Origin: RHKX01 sp963745755
Lineage (GTDB): Bacteria; Actinomycetota; Thermoleophilia; Solirubrobacterales; 70-9
Reading direction: 5' to 3'
NCBI GenBank assembly: GCA_963745755.1
Contig: CAVUYP010000001.1
Coordinates: forward strand, 992,001 to 1,056,000
Length of the DNA stretch: 64,000 nucleotides
Shown here in pieces: positions 30,889 through 38,066 of the stretch (position 1 is the first letter of the stretch; every line of letters starts with the position of its first letter). Both the position numbers and the translations under genes were made by a program. Below the pieces are notes generated by a model. The model searched no databases and was not told the DNA's origin. It saw nothing but the letters and a program-made list of their open reading frames with translations.

Positions 30889-31907
30889 CGCGACGTCCCC
30901 GCGAGCCGGTCGAGCAGCGAGCCGACGCCGGGGGTTGCGACCAGCCGCATGCCCTGGTCGGCGGCCGCGAAGTCGCGGATCGCCGCGACGGCGTCGAAGC
31001 GCGGCTCGTAGCCGAGATCGTTCCGCAGCCGGGCGTTGTCGACGCCGCGCCCGTAGCGGAGCAGGCGGATCGCGTCGCCGTAGAGGCTGCCGGCGCCGAG
31101 CCGATCGCCGAGCCGCGCCATCGCCGGCCCGAACAGCGGATGCGGGATCGGCAGCTGCGGCCGGTCGATCAGCCGCAGCGCCCGCGACAGCGAGATCGAT
31201 CCGCTCGGAGCGACGTTGACCGCGCCGCGGACCGGGTTCATCGTCGCGGCGAACAGCGCTCCGGTCGCGTCCTCGGCGTGCAGCAGCTGCAGCCGCGGAT
31301 CGAAGCCGAGCTGGGTCGGAACGACCGGCAACGACAGGTAACGGGCGACCGGGGCGTCGAGGCCGGGCCCGATCTCCGGTTGGTAGCGGAGCATGCAGCA
31401 GGTCAGCCGGCTGTGGCGGCGCGCGAAGTTCTCGAAGTAGCTCTCGAGCTCGCCGATGTCACGCTGAAAGCGGGTGCGCAGCGGGAAGTCGGCCGCCATC
31501 GACTCGGTGAAGAAGGACGGACCGGTCGGCTCGCATCCGTAGATGGCGGCCGAGCCGCGGAGGACGACCCGCTGCAGCGACGGCGTCCGCTCGCAGGCGG
31601 CGAGCAGCTGCAGGGTGCCGATCACGTTGATGTCGTGCAGGAGCCGCTTCGGCTTCCCCGGCTCCGGATACCAGAGGATTCCGGTGTGGACGAGCGTGTC
31701 GGCGCCGGTCGACGGCAGCAGCCGTGCCAGCAGCGGGCTGCGGATGTCGGCCTCGAGGAACTCGGTGCGCTCGAGCTCGACCAGCGGCGGGGTCGTGTCG
31801 ATCCCGATCACCTGCTCGACGCCCGGATCACGCTCGAGGCGCGCTGCCAGCTCGGTTCCCCAGTGGGTTCCGATGCCGGCGATGAGTATCCGGCGGCCGG
31901 CGGCCAC
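30885..31907 (-). CDS. NAD-dependent epimerase/dehydratase family protein
   Basis: This 340-aa SDR-fold protein starts with a variant Rossmann motif, RILIAGIGTHWGTELAARLE. The expected YxxxK of extended SDRs is not obvious: the region after VVLRGSAAIYGCEP reads DFPLRTRFQRDIGELESYFE. It may therefore be a binding protein rather than an active epimerase. GTG 31907 overlaps the stop of the upstream coiled-coil gene by one base (TAGTG). It is coupled by ATGA to the acyltransferase. Confidence 0.75.
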   Translation of the reverse strand: MAAGRRILIAGIGTHWGTELAARLERDPGVEQVIGIDTTPPLVELERTEFLEADIRSPLLARLLPSTGADTLVHTGILWYPEPGKPKRLLHDINVIGTLQLLAACERTPSLQRVVLRGSAAIYGCEPTGPSFFTESMAADFPLRTRFQRDIGELESYFENFARRHSRLTCCMLRYQPEIGPGLDAPVARYLSLPVVPTQLGFDPRLQLLHAEDATGALFAATMNPVRGAVNVAPSGSISLSRALRLIDRPQLPIPHPLFGPAMARLGDRLGAGSLYGDAIRLLRYGRGVDNARLRNDLGYEPRFDAVAAIRDFAAADQGMRLVATPGVGSLLDRLAGTSR

Positions 31908-32306
31908 TACGGCTTCGTATCCCCTTGTCCATGCGGTGTGGCTGGAGTACCCTCATCCTCAACGAGAGGGTTAGACTGAGCATCGCCTCGGGCCTCCAGC
32001 GCGGCGAGTCGGGCTTCGACGGCGGCGAGGCGCTCGCCGAGCCGCTCGATGCTCTCGCCGTCGGCGGCCCGCAGCTCGCCGATCGCGTCGGCGAGCCGTG
32101 CCGTCGCCGATTCGCCGCGCCGGGCGACCTGCTCGCGCGCGCTCTGGCCGCGGCGGACGACGTCGTCGAGCAGGCCCTGGGCGCGATCGCGGGTCCCGGT
32201 CGCCGATTCCGCAGTCGCGGCCAGCGTCTTCTCGACGGCGCTGCGCAGCGCCTCCCCGACCGCCTCGGGACCGGAACCGGACGCATCTCTCGTCGGCTTC
32301 GCTCAT
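31907..32306 (-). CDS. Small phasin-like coiled-coil protein (frameshifted near its start)
   Basis: After ATG 32306 the coding pattern moves to another frame; removing one A near 32290 gives a continuous 132-aa protein beginning MSEADEDASGSGPEAVGEAL. The middle is a long amphipathic helix (EKTLAATAESATGTRDRAQG, GESIERLGERLAAVEARLAA) and the tail is polar. This resembles phasin or apolipophorin-like helical proteins, though no family is certain. A TAAGCT -10 box ends 6 nt before the ATG. It heads the operon leading to the epimerase, acyltransferase and cyclase. Confidence 0.55.
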
Positions 32307-32312
32307 CCCCCA

Positions 32313-32318
32313 AGCTTA
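32313..32318 (-). promoter_or_regulatory. Leaderless -10 box (TAAGCT) of the phasin-like operon
   Basis: The box ends 6 nt before ATG 32306, with the spacer TGGGGG. A related sequence precedes the other small coiled-coil gene. Confidence 0.5.
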
Positions 32319-32390
32319 GGGTCTCGGCAGCGCTGCCGGGGGCCGCCGTTGGGCCGAGTCGGCGGGCTCGATCTCTATCGTCGCCGGACC

Positions 32391-33069
32391 GTGCCGTTCT
32401 ACCTGCGCCCGAGCGCGCCGACCGCTCCCGACGCCCTCGTCTGCGGCGATCCCGCCCGAGCGCTCGCGATCGCCCAGCATGTGCTGGTCCAGCCGCGGAT
32501 GAGCAATCACAACCGTGGCCTCTGGGGCTACCACGGCGAGACGCCGGCGGGCCGCGAGCTGACCGTCCAGGCGACCGGGATCGGCGCGCCGAGCGCGGTC
32601 GCCGTCCTCACCGAGGCGGTCGAGCTGGGCGTCCGCCGGGTGATCCGGATCGGCACCTGCGCGGCGATCGACGGCGCTCCGGCGCTCGGATCGCCGGTCG
32701 TCGTCGACAGCGGCCACGGCCACCGACGGCGTCAGCCACGCCCTCGGCGGCGCCGCGGCGCCCGACGCGGACCTGACCGCGGCGCTCGCCGAGGTCGCCG
32801 CCGCCGACGCCGCCGCGATCACCAGCGCCGACCTGATCCCGTCCCACGGCGGCCTGCTCGAGCCGGCCGGCGCCGGCCTTCACGACCTGCAGACGGCGGC
32901 GGTCTTCGCGCTCGGGCGCCGGCTCGGGGTCGCGACCGCGGCGGCGCTCGTCGTCCGCAGCCTCGACGGGCGGATGCTCGAGGACGATCCGCTCGACGCG
33001 GCGTTGCTCCGGCTCGCCGACGCGGCCGTCCTCGCCTTCGCAAACCCTGGACCTCCGGTAGAGGCTTAG
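32391..33069 (+). CDS. Purine/uridine nucleoside phosphorylase family protein (frameshifted)
   Basis: The N-terminal half has PNP_UDP_1 family motifs: LVCGDPARALAIAQHV (phosphate site), TGIGAPSAVAVLTEAVELG and RVIRIGTCAAID. An extra G near 32711 moves the rest to another frame, where DLQTAAVFALGRRLGVATAA and LVVRSLDGRML follow. Corrected length is 225 aa. The family includes uridine phosphorylase, purine nucleoside phosphorylase and MTA phosphorylase; the substrate is not decidable, and the usual glutamate-containing EMEA box reads DLQTA here, which is unusual. GTG follows TATCGT by 9 nt. Confidence 0.7.
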
Positions 33070-33359
33070 TCAGTCGGTTCGCCGGCGCGGCGATCGCGAC
33101 GGAGGCGGTCGACCTCGTCCTCGAGCGCCTCGACCCGATCGGAGAGCGAGCGGACCCGACGGGCCAGCCGCTCGAGATCGCCGGCGCTGGAGATGTCGAT
33201 CGCGTTCAGGGCCGCCCGCTGCGCCCCCGCCGCCCGTTCGCCCGCCCCGAGCGCCTTGCCGAGCGCCTGGCTGAACAGCGGGTTCTCGAGCAGGCTCTGG
33301 GCGAGCTCGCCGATCGCCTCCTCGCCGCGGGAGCGGATGCCGCCCGGCTCGTTGCTCAT
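33066..33359 (-). CDS. Small coiled-coil protein
   Basis: This 97-aa protein is mainly helical. It opens with GGIRSRGEEAIGELAQSLLE and ends with a leucine-zipper-like coil (ERLARRVRSLSDRVEALEDE, VDRLRRDRR). It resembles the other small coiled-coil protein 0.7 kb away in composition and may also bind hydrophobic granules or membranes; I recognise no family. ATG 33359 overlaps the stop of a nine-codon upstream ORF as ATGA. Its 3' end overlaps the convergent phosphorylase gene by 4 bp. Confidence 0.6.
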   Translation of the reverse strand: MSNEPGGIRSRGEEAIGELAQSLLENPLFSQALGKALGAGERAAGAQRAALNAIDISSAGDLERLARRVRSLSDRVEALEDEVDRLRRDRRAGEPTD

Positions 33360-33385
33360 CGTCGGTCTCCGCTGGCCTCGGGCAT
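33356..33385 (-). CDS. Possible nine-codon leader peptide (MPEASGDRR)
   Basis: ATG 33385 lies 7 nt after a TACCGT -10 box (33393-33398), and its TGA overlaps the ATG of the coiled-coil gene. Translation of the leaderless short ORF could feed ribosomes to the main gene, which has no good ribosome site of its own. A one-base error fusing both ORFs is the alternative. Confidence 0.35.
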   Translation of the reverse strand: MPEASGDRR

Positions 33386-33446
33386 GCCCCCAACGGTAAC
33401 CGATCACCTGCTGCGAAGCGCCTTGCAGCGCCGTGCTCAGGCTCAC

Positions 33447-33632
33447 GTGGGATACTGCCGATTGGTTCCAGGTGTTGGGTTGGAGGACAGACCGGAGCGC
33501 TCCGCCGGGGCACTCGATTGCGGGCCATGGTTGCCCGTTGCATTCCGCTGCCCGGACGGATAGTTTTCACCCTGCTCTTGGAGAGGTCGGCGTCCAGCAG
33601 GCAGGGCTGAGCGAGTCTCACGGCAAGGGTGC
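33447..33632 (+). other. Leader region of the peptidoglycan hydrolase gene, unassigned
   Basis: These 186 bp hold no gene. A small hairpin CGGGC-CATGGTT-GCCCG (about 33521-33537) is visible. I could not match it to a known riboswitch. Confidence 0.3.
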
Positions 33633-36239
33633 ATGGGAATGAGGAACCGACTGGTCATATCCATCGTGCTGGGAACGCTCCTGGCCGTACTCGCGGCGGG
33701 CGCCGTGGGCGCCCAGTCGACCGGCGTCTCGGTCGACCTCCCGGGCGGCGGCAACGTCGGCCCCGGCCAGGTGCTGCCCGCCTGCTCGAACCTTCGCGAT
33801 GACGACGGCGACGGCGCCGTCGACCTCGCCGACCCGGGCTGCTCCAACCCTCTAGACGGGGATGAGACTGATGCGGCCGCGCCGCCGACGACGACGACCC
33901 CACCGACGACGACGACTCCACCGACGACGACGACCCCGCCGACCACCACCGGCGACGACCCGACGACGCCGACCAAGGACCCGACGCCGCCGCCGCGGGA
34001 CGACCCGAACGACCTCCCCGGCGGCAAGGACCCGTTCAAGGGCGGCGGCAAGGACAAGGGCGGACGTTCCTTCTCGGTCAAGGACGAGCAGGCCGACACC
34101 AAGGAGAGCGAGGACAAGCCCAAGGATCCCGACGCGATCCCGACTCCGGAGATCCGCCGCCCCGACGGCGCGCCGACCAACTCGAACCCGACCGTCACGA
34201 TCGGCAGCAGCGGCGCCGCCCCGATCGGCGTTCCCAACTTCGTCATCGAGCAGTTCTCGATTCCGCCCTTCCTGCTGCCGATCTACCAGGCCTGCGGGAC
34301 CCAGTACGGCGTTCCCTGGGAGGTGCTCGCGTCGATCAACCGGATCGAGACCGCGTTCGGCACCAACCTCAACGTCTCCACCGCCGGCGCCCTCGGCTGG
34401 ATGCAGTTCATGCCGGCGACCTGGGAGATGTACGGCGTCGACGCCAACAACGACGGCCGCAAGGACCCCTACAACCCGGTCGACGCGATCTGCGCCGCCG
34501 CCCGGTACCTGAAGGCGGCCGGCGCCGAGGACGACCTCTACCAGGCGATCTTCGCCTACAACCACGCCGACTGGTACGTCGACGAGGTGCTCCTCTACGC
34601 CAAGCAGTACGGCAACCTGCCGAGCGGCCTCGTCGACTCGCTGACCGGCCTCACCGAGGGCGCCCACTTCCCGGTCGCCGCGAAGTCGCGCTACGCCGAC
34701 GACATCTCCGAGCGCGCAGCGCTGAAGCGCGCCGCCCCGCGCCAGGGCTCGACCGGCAACGTCGCCGACGTGATCACCGACTCGCCGACCCGCCGCGGCA
34801 TCGACATCTACTCGAAGCCGGGAGCGCCGGTGGTCGCCGCCAACGACGGGATCATCACCAAGGTCGGCAAGAACAAGGAGCTCGGGCGCTTCATCGTCCT
34901 CCGCGACGCCTACGGCAACGAGTACACCTACGCCGGGCTCGGCAAGGTCGCGAAGGCGATCCCGGTTCCGAAGCAGCGCAAGCTCAGCGCCAAGGACTTC
35001 GACCTGATCACCCCCGGTCAGGGCGACAAGAAGCCGAAGGTCTCGGCGAGCGTGACGACCCGCGCCCAGACGATCCACAACGAGGCGGAGAGCGACGGCC
35101 GCAAGGCCGCCGGCAAGAGCGACGCCAAGAACGGCACCAAGCACGCCGCCAGGGACAGCGGCAGGGGCTCGAAGCCGCGGCGGTCGGGATCAGGAGGCGG
35201 CGCCGGCCCGGCGAACACCGAGAACAGCCGCAACCGGCTGTTTGCGCTGCCGAAGCGCAAGAACAACGGCGGTAACGGCGGCAGCGGCAGCCTCGGCGCC
35301 GAGGTCGACGACCTGCTCGGCAAGGGGATGCCCGGCTACGAGACCTTCAAGTCGTACTTCTCCGGCGTCCTCCGCTTCAACTCGAAGACGATGGACACGG
35401 CGCCGCTCCGCAAGGGCTCGAAGGTCGTCGGCGGCACGATCATCGGCGAGGTCGACCAGACCGATCCCGACGTCGCCCCCCACCTCCACTTCGAGATCAC
35501 CCCGGCGGGCCGCGGCTCGCACTCGATCGACCCGAAGCCGATCCTCGACGGCTGGAAGCTGCTCGAGGCGACTGCGATCTACCGCGCCGCCGGCAAGAAT
35601 CCGTTCGCCGACCAGGCGACCGTCGGCCAGGTGCTGCTCGCCTCGAAGTCGCAGCTGACCCGCCAGGTGCTCGCCGACCCGCGTCTCGAGATCTACTCCT
35701 GCGGCCGCGAGGACATCGCCTCCGGGCAGATCGACCGGCGCGTGCTGGCGATGCTCGAGTACCTCGTCGCGCGCGGCTACAGGCTGACGCTGACGTCGCT
35801 GAAGTGCGGCCACAGCATCATGACCACGTCCGGCAACGTCAGCGCCCACTCGACCGGCGATGCCGTCGACATCGCGATGGTCAACGGAATCCCGATCCTC
35901 GGCAACCAGGGCAAGGGCTCGATCACCGAGGCCGTGATCAACGACCTGCTGAAGCTGCAGGGCCCGATGGAGCCGGCCCAGATCATCTCGCTGATGGAGA
36001 TGGGCGGCCCGACGTTCGCGATGGGCGATCACGACGACCACATCCACGTCGGCTACACGCCGGACGGCACCGACAACAAGGGCCAGCCGGTCACCGGCCT
36101 GCTGAAGCCGGATCAGTGGGACAAGCTGCTCGACCGGATCTCCAAGCTCGACCAGCCCGAGGTGCCGGTCAAGCCGTCGAAGTTCTCGCTCCCCGCCAAG
36201 AAGGGCGACCGGGCGAGCAACGCCCATCTCGGCGAGTAG
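33633..36239 (+). CDS. Secreted multidomain peptidoglycan hydrolase: lytic transglycosylase, degenerate M23, M15-like peptidase
   Basis: This 868-aa protein has a signal peptide (1-28), a calcium-loop-like segment CSNLRDDDGDGAVDLADPGC (51-70) and a Thr/Pro linker (~85-110). An SLT/MltB-type transglycosylase domain (~205-325) carries the catalytic glutamate in NRIETAFG (E239). An M23/LytM domain is split by a ~130-aa low-complexity insert: its first half reads RRGIDIY, so the first zinc histidine of HxGxD is R387, while HLHFE (H617, H619) is kept. The C-terminal part has SAHSTGDAVD (S-x-H-x2-G-x-A-x-D; H739, D746) and DHIHVGY (H803, H805), the M15 DD-peptidase pattern. The transglycosylase and M15 parts should be active; the M23 part probably is not. 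Confidence 0.8.
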   Translation: MGMRNRLVISIVLGTLLAVLAAGAVGAQSTGVSVDLPGGGNVGPGQVLPACSNLRDDDGDGAVDLADPGCSNPLDGDETDAAAPPTTTTPPTTTTPPTTTTPPTTTGDDPTTPTKDPTPPPRDDPNDLPGGKDPFKGGGKDKGGRSFSVKDEQADTKESEDKPKDPDAIPTPEIRRPDGAPTNSNPTVTIGSSGAAPIGVPNFVIEQFSIPPFLLPIYQACGTQYGVPWEVLASINRIETAFGTNLNVSTAGALGWMQFMPATWEMYGVDANNDGRKDPYNPVDAICAAARYLKAAGAEDDLYQAIFAYNHADWYVDEVLLYAKQYGNLPSGLVDSLTGLTEGAHFPVAAKSRYADDISERAALKRAAPRQGSTGNVADVITDSPTRRGIDIYSKPGAPVVAANDGIITKVGKNKELGRFIVLRDAYGNEYTYAGLGKVAKAIPVPKQRKLSAKDFDLITPGQGDKKPKVSASVTTRAQTIHNEAESDGRKAAGKSDAKNGTKHAARDSGRGSKPRRSGSGGGAGPANTENSRNRLFALPKRKNNGGNGGSGSLGAEVDDLLGKGMPGYETFKSYFSGVLRFNSKTMDTAPLRKGSKVVGGTIIGEVDQTDPDVAPHLHFEITPAGRGSHSIDPKPILDGWKLLEATAIYRAAGKNPFADQATVGQVLLASKSQLTRQVLADPRLEIYSCGREDIASGQIDRRVLAMLEYLVARGYRLTLTSLKCGHSIMTTSGNVSAHSTGDAVDIAMVNGIPILGNQGKGSITEAVINDLLKLQGPMEPAQIISLMEMGGPTFAMGDHDDHIHVGYTPDGTDNKGQPVTGLLKPDQWDKLLDRISKLDQPEVPVKPSKFSLPAKKGDRASNAHLGE
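33885..33950 (+). repeat. 18-bp in-frame tandem repeat in the hydrolase linker
   Basis: Three near-identical units of CCGACGACGACGACCCCA, followed by a diverged fourth, encode Pro-Thr-Thr-Thr-Thr-Pro repeats. Such a linker can change length by slippage. Confidence 0.8.
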
Positions 36240-36254
36240 CGACCGGTCGGCGCC

Positions 36255-37088
36255 CTGGCCGCTCCACCCCTACTCCCGTTCGCCCAACTCGATCTGGCCG
36301 GCAGGCTCGGCCCCGGCGACGGCCGCTACCTGATCCGCCCCGAGGGCGACGATGAGGCCGACCCCGACGTGCTCGTCCTCAGCACCCTCGGAGCTCCGCG
36401 GGCCGGCCCGCGACTGCGGCGCGGCAAGGCCCAGCCGCTCGCCGCCTCCGCCGACGCGACCCCGCTCCCGCTCACCCGTGCCTCGCTGATCCGCCCGCGG
36501 CCGTTCGCCGACGAGGAGGCGGCCGAGCGCTGGCTCGCCGAGGTCTGCGCCGACCGCGGGCTCTGGAGCAGCCTCGCCCGTGAGACCGCCGAGCAGCTCA
36601 ACCGCCTGCTGCACGCTCATCGCACCGCGGCCGGCGACCCGCACGTGGCCGATGTCGACCCGGGCCGGGCGGCCGCCGTCCGCTTCGGCTACGGCAGCGG
36701 CGACGAGGTCGCCGACGGCCGCTGGCGCGCCGCCAGCGAGATCGCCGACCCGGAGCGACAGAAGCTGATCCGCCGCGACTACGAGGCGCTGCGGCCCCAG
36801 GAGCGCGTCGCCGCGGTGCTCGCGGGCCGCGAGACCATCGGGCCGCACGAGGATCTGATCGTCCGCGCCCGCGGCGACTTCGACGCCGGCCGGCTCGACG
36901 CCGCCGCGCTCGGCCTCAACGCCGGGCTGCGCTCGCTGGCGGCGGGCGGCGCCGAGGTGGGCGCCGCCGCCGCCGACGCCGCTGCCGCGGAGCGGGCGGT
37001 GCTGAGCGGCGCCGAGCCCGACCGCGCCGGGCTCGAGGCGGCGCTGCGCGCCGCCGAGGCGGCGATCAGGCGCCGCGCCCGCGACTGA
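36255..37088 (+). CDS. Conserved-looking hypothetical protein
   Basis: The frame codes for up to 277 aa. The start is unclear: after the hydrolase stop no ATG or GTG occurs before codon 38, yet the sequence from PPLLPFAQLDLAGRLGPGDG onward looks genuinely coding, so CTG 36255 or a misread start is possible; ATG/GTG 36369 is the later choice. The middle has a patterned segment DPHVADVDPGRAAAVRFGYG and ASEIADPERQKLIRRDYEAL, and the C-terminus is an alanine-rich helix. No domain is recognised. It follows the hydrolase by 15 bp and may be co-transcribed. Confidence 0.6.
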   Translation: MAAPPLLPFAQLDLAGRLGPGDGRYLIRPEGDDEADPDVLVLSTLGAPRAGPRLRRGKAQPLAASADATPLPLTRASLIRPRPFADEEAAERWLAEVCADRGLWSSLARETAEQLNRLLHAHRTAAGDPHVADVDPGRAAAVRFGYGSGDEVADGRWRAASEIADPERQKLIRRDYEALRPQERVAAVLAGRETIGPHEDLIVRARGDFDAGRLDAAALGLNAGLRSLAAGGAEVGAAAADAAAAERAVLSGAEPDRAGLEAALRAAEAAIRRRARD

Positions 37089-37144
37089 CCCGCTTTCCCT
37101 CCCGCCCGCTCGAGCCTCACCTCCCCACCCGCGTCCACCCTCCC

Positions 37145-37195
37145 GCCGAGGTCGAGGAAAGGGGTGATATTTGCCCCTTTCCTTGGACTCGCGGC
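37145..37195. repeat. Intergenic hairpin repeat, copy 3 (diverged)
   Basis: The left arm GCCGAGGTCGAGGAAAGGGG is intact; the right arm CCCCTTTCCTTGGACTCGCG is degenerate at its outer end, but the inner GGGG/CCCC pair has changed on both sides, keeping the stem. It lies between convergent gene ends. Confidence 0.7.
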
Positions 37196-37262
37196 GGGGG
37201 CGGGGCTCTCGCGGCGGGGCGGGGCCGGCTTCGCCGTGGGGAGCGCCGACCGCGCCCCCCGA

Positions 37263-38066
37263 TCAGGCGAGGGCGGCGAGGACCGCGGGGAGCTCGACGG
37301 CGACATCGCCGTCGAGCTTGACCGTCGCATCGTCGTCGTAGGGGGTCGGCCCGATCGTCACCAGGGCGACGTCTCCGCCGTTGGCGAGGGTCAGCTCGGG
37401 CAGGCCGGCCGCCGGGAATACCTCGAGCGAGGAGCCGACGCAGATCATCAGGTCGGCGGCGCTCGCCAGCTCGCGGGCGCGCTCGATCGCCGCGACCGGC
37501 AGCATCTCGCCGAACAGGACCACGTCGGGCTTGACGACCCCGGGGCAACAGTCGCAGACGGCGATGCCGCGGCTGTCGAACAGATCCTCGACTTCGTCGA
37601 GCTCGTAGGAGCGGCCGCAGGTCACGCAGCTCGAGGTGGCGATCGATCCATGCACCTCGATCAGGTCGCGGGTGCCGGCGGCGCGGTGCAGCCGGTCGAT
37701 GTTCTGGGTGATCACGGCGTCGAGCCGCCCCGCCGACTCGAGCGTCGCCAGCGCCTCGTGGGCGGGGTTGGGGCGCTTGTCGCCGAGCATGCTGAACCGC
37801 GGCCGGTAGAAGTCCCAGAAGCGCTTCGGATCGGCGCGGAAGGCCTCGATCGATGCGACCTCGAAGGGATCGACGTCGGACCAGATGCCCTCGCCGGGCG
37901 TCCGGAAGTCGGGAATCCCCGAGGGGACGCTGATCCCCGCCCCGGTCAGCGCGACGGTGCTGCCCGCCGCGGCGATCAGCTCGGCGAGCAGCTCGGCCCC
38001 CGGGGCCTGCGCCCCGGCGGCCCGGCTGCCCGCCGCTGTCGGCCCTTCCGCTACTTGCCGCTCCAC
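37263..38066 (-). CDS. NAD-dependent protein deacylase, Sir2 family
   Basis: This 267-aa sirtuin has GAGISVPSGIPDFR (NAD binding), TQNIDRLHRAAG, the catalytic histidine in EVHGSIATSSC, paired zinc cysteines (CVTC and CDCC) and the late motif VGSSLEVFPAAGLPEL. It removes acyl groups from lysines using NAD. The GTG start overlaps the end of the beta-oxidation fusion gene by 16 bp. Sirtuins often activate acyl-CoA synthetases, which fits the fatty-acid context, but this is inference. Confidence 0.9.
   Translation of the reverse strand: MERQVAEGPTAAGSRAAGAQAPGAELLAELIAAAGSTVALTGAGISVPSGIPDFRTPGEGIWSDVDPFEVASIEAFRADPKRFWDFYRPRFSMLGDKRPNPAHEALATLESAGRLDAVITQNIDRLHRAAGTRDLIEVHGSIATSSCVTCGRSYELDEVEDLFDSRGIAVCDCCPGVVKPDVVLFGEMLPVAAIERARELASAADLMICVGSSLEVFPAAGLPELTLANGGDVALVTIGPTPYDDDATVKLDGDVAVELPAVLAALA

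Noticed and set aside
33447..33632. A cyclic di-AMP riboswitch before the hydrolase gene
   Set aside because: The idea is attractive because such switches often control wall hydrolases and disA is nearby, but I could not align the conserved core of the ydaO motif.
38051..38066. The sirtuin and beta-oxidation genes as one fusion protein
   Set aside because: They overlap by 16 bp in different frames, and the sirtuin has its own GTG and complete domain.
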